A stretch of DNA of 64,000 nucleotides from Circinella minor (lineage: Eukaryota > Mucoromycota > Mucoromycetes > Mucorales > Lichtheimiaceae), in the NCBI GenBank assembly GCA_016758965.1, contig JAEPRB010000021.1, positions 124,001 through 188,000 of the forward strand. Reading direction: 5' to 3'. Position numbers and translations under genes: made by a program. Below the pieces are notes generated by a model. It was not told where the DNA came from. It saw only the letters and a list, made by a program, of their open reading frames with translations, and searched no databases. Positions 24,328-41,766 of the stretch are shown here, one piece after another; positions within the stretch are counted from its first letter, which is position 1; each line of letters begins with the position of its first letter.

Positions 24328-24955
24328 ATTCTGTTTTTTATATATATATAATTTTGTCTTTTTGTTGTATTCTTCTCTCTACTTTGGTTGTAAAGTAATA
24401 ATAACGATAACAATAATAATTTTCTCCCTACCATTTTAAACTCTTACTATACCTCATTTCTACATATTATCTTACCTCTTACACACCCCCCACCATTTAA
24501 CGACTGTATATTTTTCTCCCACACCATTCCTATTAAATTAGCACCGATCTTCTACACTTTTTTTTTTTGGCTCTTTACAAAAATGTTAATGTTACCATGT
24601 TGGAAAATACATGCGTGCATCTTGTCAAGTCATGTCCTATAAATCATTTTTGTGTGACCTACATATATTTCGTTTTTTTTTTTTACTGATGATGATATCA
24701 TATATCATTCCTCTCCGAACTTGTTTTGTTTGATTTGTTTATATTTATATTCTGAATAATTATTATTTGTTTCTTTAGGGAGGCGGTAGATGAGGTTGAG
24801 AAGAGAGAATAATTGCTAATAGTAATAAAGAGAACAAAAGAAAGAAAGAGAGATAAATAAAGGAAGAGGGTCTAGTCTCTTCTAATCTAAAATAGAATCA
24901 CAAGATACTAAATATAAACTATCAACCGTTCTGGATCTTTCCGCATGATTTTTAT
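24328..24955. other. Convergent 3' flanks of YPD1 and the Asterix gene
   Basis: Low-complexity T-rich and later A/G-rich sequence, likely the two 3' UTRs. No gene seen. Confidence 0.5.
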
Positions 24956-25611
24956 TTAGATTGAACTAGGTTCAACATAGGTATCATCAGCATTAAACCA
25001 TTCTGAACGCTTGTATGCCATATACATATTGAGATAATATGTGAATAGTGAAACAAATGCCAATCTAGAATTCAAACCCGTTTTTTTTTTTTAGCTTTTT
25101 TTTTCTTCTTTTTTTTTTTTGATGTGCCACCCCCACTTTCCCTCCCACAGTGTGATTTTTTTTTACTATAAACAAAACTTACAATCCACCACTCCATCCA
25201 ACAGTATCTTCCTTACGGCTTTTTCGTGTGTTCAATAATGATGCAACACCAAAATACGCGGCAATCCATGGAATTGCTTTCATTGTGTTCTAATATATAA
25301 ATTACATAAACAATCTATCTCCTTCGCATATGAATATATTATCACTGAGATCAGTAAATACTTACACGCATCATAATACCACCCATAGCTAATTATTAGA
25401 AAAATATAGATTATTTTCGTGTTGTTAGTTTCTTATTTTTCCATATAATTTCTTTTATAACTCCCAGCTTTTTTTTAAAAAAAAAGAATCAATAATTACA
25501 AATTGCCATGGCAATGTTGCCTGCATAATCTACATCACCCGATTGTTTGGGTGGCATGTGATAAGGAACGATTTTGTCGATACGACGAGGATCAGTTTTG
25601 GATGAAGACAT
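24956..25611 (-). CDS. PAT complex subunit Asterix (WDR83OS/UPF0139 homologue)
   Basis: Four exons: 25611-25500, 25388-25366 (23 bp), 25289-25183, 25064-24956 (116 residues; human 106). Asterix partners with CCDC47 at the ER to shield transmembrane helices of newly made multipass membrane proteins. The N-terminus MSSSKTDPRRIDKIVPYHMPP has the conserved DPRRxxKxxxY segment. GDVDYAGNIAMAISMGGIMMR and AIPWIAAYFGVASLLNTRKS form the central hydrophobic segments and the conserved NTRKS turn, and FVSLFTYYLNMYM is the last helix. The four exons read in a continuous phase. Each exon is too short for routine ORF detection, so it is easy to miss. Confidence 0.85.
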
Positions 25612-27296
25612 TTATTTTACGTGTGTGTGTGTGTGTGTGGAGAGGGGGGAATAAAAAAAAAGGAAAACTTGGATTCGTACGGGAAAGCAAATATTAAAGT
25701 TATCGCTGTTTTCCATCATCTCAAATTACTCTTATTGAAAGTCAGCATGAATTATTGTGAGAAATATTTATTACAAAGAGGTAGTATATAAAGCCGTAAC
25801 CTTTTGCCTTTGGTTTCATATATAATTTTACCATCCTTATTTGAACTTTTTGGAATAGAAGCTATTCCACTTTTGCTTAGCGATATATATTAACACTATT
25901 ACTTTTATAACATAGCAACACATATGTATCTGAATTAATTTTTTAGGCAAAACTATTTTATATGAATGCTTGCATAAAACTATAAAAGAGTTGAATATAA
26001 ATATACTACTTTTTAGCCTAAATCAAAACACCAGGATCTTGCATCAGCATTATCAAAATGACAATTATTAGATTTGGTATTAAAATATTCAGTTCGGATT
26101 ACGTAACTCTTTGGATCTATTGAGTGTTTCGCTACTATATCAGTGTGTGAATGAAAGTCAAAGTAGAATGTAGTAGACTAAATTTATAAGTTCAAAAGGT
26201 AACAGGCAAATAATACCTGGATATATTATTACTCTGTAAACAGTATGATTAAATTTACAAGAGAGAGATTTTATCAAATCAGTTTTTAATATAGATAATG
26301 TTATCAATTTTATTTATTGAACTTATCCAGGACCAACATTAATTCGAGAATTACTGAGTCGTGATTTGTGTGGGTGATGACATCTGGAAAGAAGCTTTAA
26401 AGTTTGGTTGGATCTCGTGGTAAACGAGAACTAAAAAAAGCAAAACTGATCATGTTTGCTTTAGACAAATAACCACTGCAACCTAATGGATTGATGCTGA
26501 TTAAGATAACAAGAGCAAAAAAGGGGCGTTCACTTCAGCTAATCTACTCAAACGGTTGATTTCCCCGTTACTATTATGAGCAGTGATCGTCGTTAGTAAT
26601 TTCTTTTTCATCGAAGACATACGTAACCCATAATTAACTCATATTTTGTTTTTGTACTTCAGCAACATATTACACGGTGTAGGATGCCAATTGATGTTAG
26701 TTTCTATAATGGGCGTAAAGAAAGATACATTTAAAGATAAAGAAAAAGTAATATAATAGCATGATAAGTATGTCTCCTACTTTAATGCCCTGTTATTACT
26801 AGCAGCAAAACGTTTTCTTCTATTTAATAATATGTATAATATGTACATATTTCCACTCATTTAAATGGATAGATATAATTGTTTTACCGTATACATTTGC
26901 CGCAGATCTTTATTTTTTTTCTTTTGTATTCCATACTAGTTTTTTGTTCTAACTTAATCACAGTTTTCCTATTCCTATATCCTGTATGTTGTTATTTAAT
27001 ATAGCAGTTATTTTTGATTTGATTAGTACCTTGTTACTACAAATCAATTTTTTTTAACCATTTGACAATGTTTAAATACCCGCCATATCTCTATCGCTCT
27101 TACTATTTTTGGGCTTTACTCGGCAACATCGCCAGGCCTTCGAAGCCTATAGCTGAGTAAAATATTGGCTCTTTCGGCGGTTGCATCTGTTGCGCTCTCT
27201 CTAATTTTTTTTCCTTGCAATCAATTGAACTATAATAGTACACGACTTTTGAAAGTGTATTTATTCTTTTTACAACTAAAAATAAAAAAATAAAAA
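25612..27296. other. Intergenic, 1.7 kb, no gene supported
   Basis: Holds the divergent promoters of the Asterix gene and PAF1. A GTGATGA box at 26374 and CTGA at 26446 loosely recall C/D snoRNA boxes, but no terminal stem was found. A 75-codon minus frame at 27103-27327 overlaps the PAF1 start and is judged spurious. Confidence 0.5.
25621..25640. repeat. (GT)n microsatellite in the Asterix upstream region
   Basis: About ten GT units directly upstream of the ATG on the minus strand, so (CA)n in the likely 5' UTR. Confidence 0.7.
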
Positions 27297-28821
27297 ATGA
27301 GGTAAATATGAAAAAAAAGAAGAACACGTATATATTTGATTAATATAAATTCATCTTTCTACTGTTGTTTTGTTTTTTATTTCTCATTATCTTGTAAACT
27401 AAAATAAAATAAAATAATTAGTTCAAAATATCGAAGTGATTACCTATGTCGAGTTCGTTACAGAAACACGCTACCACCATTACCTTTTGCACCAAAATTA
27501 TTGACCATCCCATCACTTCAAGAACGACATGCAGAATATCAATCACTTAGTCTTGAAGATAAGATACCATTTCCATTACAAGTCGATCAATCGTATAGTA
27601 TACCATTTGATCGATCTTTAATTGAATATTTGGATGCAATGGAGACTAATCCAGAAGAAAGTAAGAATAATATTATTTTTCTCCCAAATCCTTTGAAACA
27701 AAATGAACAGAAAAAAGTATTTACACTGTTTCAATGGGTTTATTCAATATCGAATTATATTCATATTTAATATATACATAGTTACACGTGCTGGTGAAGA
27801 GATCGCTGAAGAAGACAAGATCTTATTAACACCACCTACAGATGAACAACAAACCAGTCAAATTCGAATGGAGCGACGACCGAATGTATCATGGTTACGA
27901 ACAGTTGAAACACCTGGATTATTAACTCCTGCTAAACCAGTTCAACCAAGACGTAGAAAGGATCCCCAACAAACTAATAAACAAACAGTTAATTATACTT
28001 GGAATGATTGTCAAAGCAAGTTATTGATGGATTTCCGTGCACCCGACATTGAAAGCTTACGCCATCCACGTACAAATTGCAAAGCCAAACGTATCATACC
28101 TGTCACTCCTAACTTTAATTGCAGTAATACCATTTATACAATTGCCAATTTTGGTGCAGATCCAGCAGATGAAAAACGATTGGCAAAACGTAAACAAGAT
28201 ATCGATGGTGATGAATATCGTCCAGAGAGTATCAAACGATTACGACCTTCTGCTAAAGATGCTACAGATCGTGGTATTCTTAGACCTATTACAAATCCGC
28301 ATGATTCAAATGATAGTTACTTAATCTGGTTCTTGCCTGACAAGGAAGGTGTGACTCGATTAGTTCAAGAAAAGGCAAATGCTCAAGAATTAGTCAAGAA
28401 TGCAGAAAATAGTATTGGAGAGGAGGTAATAAAAAATAAATATGATGGTAGAGAGGAGATGAGTAGGTTATTTAAAGTAAAAACTAATCAATACTACACA
28501 TATATATGTAATTTATATATAGCCTGTCACATTTGAATCTGTACGTGAATACTTATATAATCATGATAATGATCAACAATATATGTTATTACGATTCATT
28601 GATGATGGAGAATCAACTAAGGGAGAATTTAATATCATTAAAAGTCGTATGATGGTATCCAAGAAACGTGCAGTGGTATGTATAAAAAAAGGAAAATGAA
28701 AGTATTTTGGGCAATATACTAAATGTTTTTCCATCAATAGGGCAAAAATCAACAAATGTATGAAAATTATGAGAAACCTAACATATTAAACGTTACTTAT
28801 GAACCTAATGAAGAATCCTAA
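27297..28821 (+). CDS. PAF1: RNA polymerase II-associated factor 1 (Paf1)
   Basis: Five exons: 27297-27301, 27422-27660, 27782-28425, 28523-28675, 28741-28821 (373 residues). Paf1 is the core of the Paf1 complex, which travels with elongating Pol II and promotes H2B ubiquitination and H3K4/K36 methylation. ATGAG joins a continuous frame reading SSKYRSDYLCRVRYRNTLPPLPFAPKLL, the conserved Paf1 N-terminus (compare CRVxYxNxLPxxPFxPK). Later family segments are VSWLRTVETPGLLT, YLIWFLPDK, QQYMLLRFID and MMVSKKRAV. The 5-bp coding exon is inferred from phase and the GTAAAT donor. The long acidic Asp/Glu/Ser tail seen in animals is absent; the protein ends EPNEES. Confidence 0.9.
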
Positions 28822-29209
28822 TAGTATATTTCATCGACAACTCTTTTTTTTTTCGAATAAATAAAAAAATAACATGCCATTTTTTTTTTATTATGATGTA
28901 AAATCTTATACTTTTGTTCTTTTTTTTTTTCCTTAAAAATCTTCTGTATTTCTAAGACAATAAAGTAAAATGAATAGGATTTCACACGATTATATATTAT
29001 TACTGGGTAAAAATGATTCCGACAATTCATATCTCGTAAGCCGAATGACAGCTTTACATTTCAGCGATTATTAAAGAATATTATTATTATTGTTAATATT
29101 ATCCTTCATATATAAAACTCTGTCTTTTTTTCTTCCCTCGCTTTTTTTCTTCCTCTCTTTTATCCACACCTTTATATCTTTCTTGATAAACATAAAATAT
29201 ATTCCCATT
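28822..29209. other. PAF1 3' flank and acyl-CoA oxidase promoter
   Basis: 388 bp with T-runs. A pyrimidine-rich tract (29120-29190) leads to the acyl-CoA oxidase ATG. No separate gene. Confidence 0.5.
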
Positions 29210-31914
29210 ATGGCTATACGCTTTCCTCGTCACCTTAAACCTATTGAACCTCAAGGTACCCAATTATTGGATCAAGAACGTCAAACTGCTACTTTTGACT
29301 CCAAGGCATTGATGGTTACCTTGTATGGTGAAGAATATTTAAAGAAAAGAGACGAAATCTTGAACATTCTCGAGAATGATCCCGTTTTAGGCGACAAGAA
29401 TCATCGTTACTATACGGGTCGTGATGTCCGTTTCCAAAAGTCACTTGCTGCTGGTAAACGATTCATTGAATTGCTCAAGTAAGTTACTCAATTCCTTTTT
29501 GCATAATATGTTTATTTGCTTATTTGCTCTTTGTTTATTTATTTTATTTTACTCAAAGGAAACATAATTGGACAAAGGAAGAATTTGGTATTGCTGATTT
29601 CTTATTCGATGAATCTGGTCCTGTAAGTGTTTAAAAAAATATAGGTTCTATTAAAATAGAAAAATAGTGTGGGGTTGAAAACCAAAATTATTTATCATTA
29701 TTCTTTTTTTTTTGTAGTTCCGTTTACATCGTAGTATGTTTATGCCAACACTTGAAAACCAAGCAACTGAAGAACAACAAAAGATTTATTTGGAAGCTGC
29801 AAAACGTTATGAAATTATTGGTTGTTATGCACAAACTGAGGTAAATTAATGTGTGGAGTGAAAAGGGAGACAGGATATTCTCATACGGCGTAAGCTGGGA
29901 AAAAGAATCTTGTATATACTTAAATCTTAATAATCATAAATTTATAAGCTTGGTCACGGTTCCAATGTTCGTGGTTTAGAAACAACGGCTACTTATGATG
30001 TTAATACTCAAGAGTTTGTTATTAACTCTCCTACTTTGACCTCTTCCAAGTGGTGGATTGGTGGATTAGGTGTTGCTGCCAATCATGCTATGGTTATGGC
30101 TCGTTTGATTAGTAACGGTAAGGATTATGGACCACATCCTTTTATTGTCCAAATCCGTGACCTCAAGACTCACGAACCTCTTCCTGGTGTTACTGTTGGT
30201 GATATTGGTAAGTAAAGCTTTGTGTATATAAATTAATATTTATATAATTGAAAAGAAAAAAGAAAGAAATGAGGAGAATAGAATGGATCTAATATTATAA
30301 TTGTTTATGAATGATCCAGGTCCCAAGTTTGGTTTCAACACTGTCGATAACGGTTTCATTTTGTTCGATAATATTCGTATTCCTCATATTGCTATGATGG
30401 CTCGTTACTCTAAAATTGATAAGGCTTCGGGTGATTATATCAAGGTATATATATATATATATATACTATGAGAAAGAAAATAGAAAGGGGAATGTAATTT
30501 AACAAAAAAATGGAACTATATTCTTTATTGTTATCATGTTTATTAGCCTCCTAATAGTAAGTTAGCTTATGGCACCATGGTATTTGTCCGTGCCAACATT
30601 ATTTTGGAATCTCGTTACGTTCTTGCTCGTGCAGCCACTGTTGCTATTCGTTATTCTGCTATCCGTTCTCAATTCGTGGATGATGCCAGTCCCAAAAAGA
30701 TTCAAAATACGGATGGTACTTCCAAGATTGTCGAAACACCTGTACTGGATTATGTGATGCAACAATACCGTTTGTTCCCTGTTATTGCTCAAGCTTATGC
30801 TTGTCATTTCACTGCTCTTGAAATGCATCGTATGTATTATGAAAATCAAGAAAAGATGGCTCAAGGTGATTTCTCTTACCTTGCTGATCTTCATGCCTCT
30901 TCTTCTGGTTTGAAAAGTTTGACAACTACTCTGGGCTCTGCTGGTATTGAAGAATGTAGACGTGCTTGTGGAGGTCACGGTTATTCTCTCTTCTCTGGAT
31001 TAGGTCAATTCTATCAAGATACTTTACCTAAGGTTACTGTAAGTATATGTATAGATTATGAAAAAGAAAAGAAAGCAGTGATAGTTTAAAAACAAAATGA
31101 AAGGAAAAAAGTTACTTACTATTGGATATTTTTATTATTATTGTTAAATCTATAGTGGGAAGGTGATAATTATATCTTGACCCAACAAACAAGTCGTTAT
31201 CTCTTCAAAACTTTCCGATCCGTTGCTTCTGGTCGTGTCAGTGAAAAGAATGCCAATTTCTCTGCCAGTTACATGATGGAATATCTTTCTAACCCCAAGG
31301 CCCGTTGCCCCATTACCCAAGCATCCGACTTGTCGAACCCTGAAATTTTGTTAGCTACTTTCAAGTACCGAGCCGCCTTCTTGATTTCGAAGGCCGTTCA
31401 TAACATTGATGTTGAGCAAAAGACATGGAATGACATGTTGGTTGATATTTACCGTATCTCACGTGCCCATTGTCAATTGGTTCTTGTATCCAACTTTATC
31501 AAGGCTGTCTTTGGTTCGAATGCCCCTGCCTCAAATGAAAATAGTGTCTTGCAAAAGGTTGCCATCTTATTCGCTGTATCCACTTTAGAACAAGAAATGG
31601 CTGATTTCTTAACTTCTGGATATGTTTCACCTGAACAATCTTTGCTGGTCAAGGAACGATCCATTCAATTGCTTAAAGAACTCCGACCTGATGTTGTTGC
31701 TTTGGTAGATGCCTTTGGATTCCCTGATTATTTGTTACAGTCTTCTTTGGGTGCTCAAGATGGTGATGTATATACTCGTATCACTCGTGCAGCAGAATTG
31801 GAACCATTGAATCAAAAGAAGGTCGCTGATGGTTACGAAGAATATATTAAACCGTTTGTTCACGGTGGTCAGGGTAAATGGAAGATTGGAAAGGATGGTA
31901 TTGCCCGTTTGTAA
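29210..31914 (+). CDS. Acyl-CoA oxidase (peroxisomal beta-oxidation)
   Basis: Seven exons: 29210-29478, 29559-29622, 29718-29840, 29949-30207, 30320-30444, 30547-31038, 31156-31914 (696 residues; family 650-720). It catalyses the first step of peroxisomal beta-oxidation: FAD-dependent oxidation of acyl-CoA to trans-2-enoyl-CoA, with H2O2 as by-product. Recognisable parts are [21 protein letters not shown], the FAD/substrate segment [27 protein letters not shown], and [13 protein letters not shown], which is the family's active-site region near the C-terminal domain. The protein ends IARL, and ARL is a plausible type 1 peroxisomal targeting tripeptide. An in-frame upstream ATG at 29192 would add a few residues, but [16 protein letters not shown] is the better start. 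Confidence 0.95.
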
Positions 31915-32986
31915 ATTACTGTAATTTATTATTATTGTTAATATGTATTATTTTCTCTTATTAAGTTTCATTATTATGTTCCTTCATTTTTTTGTATGAT
32001 TTCAAAGTTGTAAATCCTCTTCTTTTTTTTGCCCTTCTCTATCTATCCATCCCCCCCCCTATTCTTTACGCTCGTAAATGTAATTCACACGCCCACGCAT
32101 ATTCACTTTTTAACTTATCTTTCAACTTGTTTATTCCCGGATCTCGACGACTATAAAAAAAGTAAAATTAAATAAAATCTTTTGTATTTTTCAATTTGAT
32201 GTCACATTTCCATGAATAAATTATATTTGCTAAACTTTTGTTTTGATAACTTGGATTTTTATAAAGTGAAATCATGATCTTCGTTAAGTTATATGCATTT
32301 CTGCAGGTAGGCTACGTAATATCTTTTCTGATAAATTAATGATTATTTACTACTTTTTTTTATCAATTAAAATTAGCTTGGATAAAACAGTTTACGAAAT
32401 ACAATACGTATGTCTTTACGTAAGTAATATATATTCCCATTCCTTTCTTGTTCAGTGTACTGTTTTACTTGCTACGTAGTTTCTTTTTCTCTTATTTGAA
32501 GCTATTATTTTTTGTTTATTTATTAGGTCTTAAATTATTACGTAGACTTTTATAGATCATTTCAAGTATGTTGTTAGTTCTTCAACTTGTAGATAGTTAA
32601 CAATTAGTATGATAATAATAAAAATAAACTATGAGCTCTTTCTTTAGCATTCATAGAGATATAAATCAGATTTTTTCCCCCTTTTACTGCTCTCTGTTTT
32701 GCACAAGTAGTCCATACTATCCAGAAATCATCGATTATATATATATATATTGAGGGAGGGATTTCACTACACCAAAATTCTTCTTTTTTGTTACTGATGG
32801 GTATATTATCAGGATCTAAACCAACTGTTCCATTTTACATAGAAACAAAGATGGATCGAAGTTTCTTTACTGAATAGTAGTAATAAGGAAAAAAAAAACT
32901 TTTAATTCCAGCAAAGGTAATCTAGAATTAGCGAAAACCGTGGCTGAAATCTTATTTCTTTTCTTTCTCTATACTAAACTCAAAAT
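31915..32986. other. Intergenic, 1.1 kb, no gene supported
   Basis: 3' flank of the acyl-CoA oxidase gene and upstream region of RPC2. It contains five TACGTA sites within 232 bp (32313, 32405, 32417, 32473, 32539). No coding pattern. Confidence 0.5.
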
Positions 32987-37912
<4,926 letters not shown>

Positions 37913-38803
37913 CAACAATGATAACAAAATTTTCTATGCATTTTTTCCTCTCTCTCTCTCTCTCTTTTTTTCTTCACTGTAAATATAATGATAACAATAC
38001 AACAATAACAACAACTACAACAATAATAAAAGTAATCAAATCGATTCACACACTTTTGCATTCATTTTAAACAAGATAAATCATAACGGTAGTTAAAAAA
38101 AATGTTATTTATTCTTCTTTTTCGGTTTAGATGATGATGAAAACTGGGGAGAAAGTAATAGTTGATATAAATCACATTCGAAAAAAAAAATTCTCTAAGA
38201 GGTGGTACATCCAGCTATAATGGCGGATCCCACCAATTGTTCTAATTTCACCATAATGTAATTATGTATTCTGAAATAGCGATTACAAGATTTTCTATAG
38301 TTTACATACATATTATAATATACAAACGACTTTTCGTTTGTGTATGTGAAATAATTGTATAACACTACGTACGTACAAGATTTTTCTAATATCATCTGTC
38401 AACTCATATGTTTGCCCAAAACGGCTTATTTATTCTTTTCGCATAGCAAATATAAGTCTTAAACTCAATGTGTATTAGTAAATAATTTGAACCTATCGAT
38501 CCGTTCCATGCATATGTGTCAATTATATGGTTCTCTTTTGGTACCTGAAACCAATCCTGGGCAAAAAAAAAGCAACTATGCACGTCGGAATAAGGTTTTG
38601 CTTGTGTGAGGGGAATGTCGTGTTACAAACTGTTCGCAGGAACTCAAAATTATCCAATAATGCGGGGAATCTTGGTGAATCACATGCTTGCTAAAAAGTG
38701 ATTATATTTTTTTCCCTCGGTCCCACTCAGCAAAATTCGTTGTTCTTCTTTCTTCTTTTCGATACTAAACAAAAAAAAAAAGAAGCTATCTTCATTAACA
38801 CAT
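37913..38803. other. Intergenic, 0.9 kb, no gene firmly supported
   Basis: RPC2 3' flank and carnitine acetyltransferase promoter. On the minus strand two short protein-like stretches occur (about 38280-38195, and 38175-38113 ending SSSSKPKKKNK). They are in one frame but separated by a stop, and I could not identify them. Confidence 0.4.
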
Positions 38804-41441
38804 ATGGCGCTTCTTTTTCGTACATCGAGTTGTGCTTTCAGTACTCGCTATCCCAGCGTTGTTACCATCAATCGGTAAGTTACTTACATATTTTTTTCTT
38901 TTATATATGCTAGTTCCTGGTTTTTTTTTGTCAAAAAAAAACATGGTTTCTATATAGTTAAAAAAGGAAAAACTCAAAAAGCGCGTTAACAACAAACTAA
39001 AAACGTATAAAAAAATAAATATAACCAGCCCATTACTGCATCATACAAGAAGACTTATATCCACCACCGAGCAACCCAAAACATTCTCGAACCAGTCCAA
39101 ACTCCCGCGCCTTCCTATTCCAGAATTGAAAGGAACCGCAGAACGTTACAAGAAAAGTCTTTTACCTTTGTTAAGCTCTGCTGAACATGCCAAAGTGAGT
39201 CAAAAGGTTGATCAATTTATTAACGACGGAGGTCTTGGCCCTAAATTACAAGAACGATTAAAAGCATTGGATAAGCAAGAAACACCAAAAGAAGTATCAT
39301 GGTTGGATGAGCTTTGGCTTAATAAAGGTTATCTTGAATATCGTATTCCCACATTGATTAACGTGAATTGGTGGAATCAGTTTAAAGATCCTGAAGGTGG
39401 ACTTGTTTCAGATGTAGCGCCAGGAAAAGCAACTGAATTTCAGTTACAACGTGCTGCAAATATCGCAGTTGGTTTGGTGAATTATTCAAATAAAATTAAC
39501 AAGTAAATAAAATTATGGATTGGGATTGAATAGGACAGAAAGTAACAAAAAAAAAGTAGATAAAATTAAAGGAACTAAGATAATATAATTAACATTATTT
39601 TATTTTATTTTGTATATACTAAAAGTGAGGAAGTCCCACCAGATGTTTCACGCTCAGGTCCATTTTGTATGCATCAACTCAAGAAATTGTTCGGTGCTAG
39701 TCGTATTGCAGCTAATCCTCGCGATAAAATTATAACTAATTGGCCAGCAACTGCTAAACATATTACCGTTATATACAAGGATCAAATTTTTTCGGTTCCT
39801 GTATTTGATGCTGAAGGTGAAATTCTTTCCAACAAAGCAATGGCCAGGTATATATAAATATATCCATAGTTATCCTTGACACACACACACACACACATAT
39901 ATATATATGCATGTGTGTGTGTGTGTGTGTGTGTTAATGTATATGTGCACACAAATACAAAGCATTACTAACATGGTCGTCATTTCCATCTTTATTTATT
40001 TAGTCAATTTCGTCGTGTTGTCGAACAAGTTGACAAGGTTCAACCTGAATTATTGCAACCTCCTGTTGGTATTATGACTTCGGAACATCGTGATACTTGG
40101 GCTACTGTCCGTGAACAATTGGAATCCAATGCCACCAATAAAAACACATTGAACGATATCGATTCTTCATTATTTGTCATCAGTTTGGATGATTATAGTG
40201 CCTCATCTGATATTGATCGAGCTCATCGAAATGTATTCCATGGAAAGGAAGGACGTAACCGTTGGTTTGATAAGGCATTATCATTTATTGTGGAAAATAA
40301 TGGACGTGCTGGTGTCAATGGAGAGGTATATTGATATGTTGTGCTTAAACTTTATGTCTGTTTCTCTTTGATGAATAGTGGATACTAATCAATTATATTA
40401 TTGTTTTGTTATTAGCATGCACCAGCAGATGCTATTATCCCATTCACTATGTTTAGTGAAATCATAAAAAGGTATGTATTATTAGTTTACTTGTGTAATT
40501 ACATAATGTGAGATAAAAATTGAAGTTATTAACCCAGCTACAAAAATTAGTGAACAAAATGTTCAAGATATTGTCAAACCTAATTTATCAGCCCCAGCAC
40601 CACCCACCTGGTTAGGTTGGGATATCACTCCTGCTATCGATGATGCACTCAAGACTGCTCAATCCAATGCTGCCAAGCTTATCAATGATATTGACAGTAT
40701 TCTTTTGCATTACCATGGTTATGGTTCTCAATTCATGAAAAAGGCAAAGGTCAGTCCTGACGGCTGGATGCAAATGGCTTTCCAATTGGCCTATTATCGT
40801 CAACATGGCAAGTCGGTACCTACTTATGAAGCTGCATCAACACGTAAATTCCTTACCGGTCGTACAGAAACTGTTCGAACATTGTCAGTTGATTCAATTG
40901 CTTTTACCAAAGCTTGGGAAGATGAAAATGTTAAGGTAAACATTAACAAATATATATTTATCCAAAGTGCGGTATATCGAAAAGATTCTAAATTAAAAAA
41001 AATACTAATTTATATGTTTAATAGATGGAAGATAAATTGGCTTTAATGGAAAAAGCAATTGGAAGTCATTTGGAATACATGAAAGCGGCTGTCAATGGTA
41101 AAGGTGTAGATCGTCATTTACTTGGTTTACGGTGCATGATGACACCTGAAGAAGCTAACTCTGAAGCTGCAGCCATTTTCCAAGATCCATCGTATGCTAA
41201 TTCTCAATATTGGATTTTATCTACTTCCAATGTTTCGCCTGGTGATTTAAGTTATGGTGGTTTTGGTGCAGTTGTACCTGAAGGATATGGTATCGCTTAT
41301 GCTGTTGATAAGGAACGTATTCGCATCAGTATGTCTTCATGGAATTCCTACCCAGAGACGGATACTCCCGAATTTAGAAACGTGGTAAATGATATCTTGG
41401 ATGAATTCGGTGAAGTAGCCGAGAAGTATTTGATCAAATAA
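38804..41441 (+). CDS. CAT2: Carnitine O-acetyltransferase
   Basis: Seven exons: 38804-38874, 39029-39502, 39626-39847, 40004-40325, 40416-40471, 40551-40935, 41025-41441 (648 residues; yeast Cat2 670). It exchanges acetyl groups between CoA and carnitine so that acetyl units made by beta-oxidation can cross organelle membranes. The catalytic His is H364 in NGEHAPADA. The start KLPRLPIPELKGTAERY, the GRTETVRTLS carnitine/CoA motif and GFGAVVPEGYGIAYAV are characteristic. Residues 1-45 are basic and Ser/Thr-rich (LLFRTSSCAFSTRY...LLHHTRRLISTT), a likely mitochondrial presequence. The C-terminus EKYLIK shows no PTS1, so this version looks mitochondrial. Exon 6 was placed at the AG at 40549-40550 because an earlier AG gives a stop. 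Confidence 0.95.
39879..39934. repeat. (CA)n(TA)n...(TG)n mirror microsatellite in an intron
   Basis: Inside intron 3 of the carnitine acetyltransferase gene: about nine CA units, a TA run, GCA, then about twelve TG units. CA and TG tracts are reverse complements, so the intron RNA or DNA can form a long hairpin. The alternating purine-pyrimidine pattern also favours Z-DNA. Confidence 0.85.
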
Positions 41442-41766
41442 AAAAAAATCCCATATTATGTAGAAGAAGGGGGAATAACATATTAAATTAGATTAGTAGA
41501 CATCTACACTTGTAAAACCTTTTTAATGATATATACATTTCGTTTGGTCCCTCCCCCCGTCCAACATTGAAAATTCTTAATATGTATTGTATGTTGCATG
41601 TGACATTTATAATTCACATTGTTAATTTATTATGTTTGTCTATTTTTTTTTCCCTGATGATTTGTAGCAAATAGTAGTTGAAAAGAAAAAAAAAGTATAA
41701 TACAGAAGAGCGTTCGAGTATTTTATGTACAAGAGGTGGGCGATCAAAGATAATTTTTTGTTTGCT
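41442..41766. other. Convergent 3' flanks
   Basis: 325 bp between the carnitine acetyltransferase stop and the stop of the Oca-like gene on the other strand. No gene seen. Confidence 0.5.

Noticed and set aside
26374..26449. C/D-box snoRNA candidate (GTGATGA ... CTGA)
   Set aside because: Boxes are short and common; no terminal stem, and no D'/C' pair or guide target was found.
27103..27327. 74-codon minus-strand frame over the PAF1 start
   Set aside because: Begins in a poly-Phe run from the T-rich leader and has no homology; overlaps the promoter of a well-supported gene.
38113..38280. Minus-strand stretches resembling the tail of a small basic protein (SSSSKPKKKNK)
   Set aside because: The pieces are separated by a stop and a T10 run, and no upstream exon could be found; left as intergenic.
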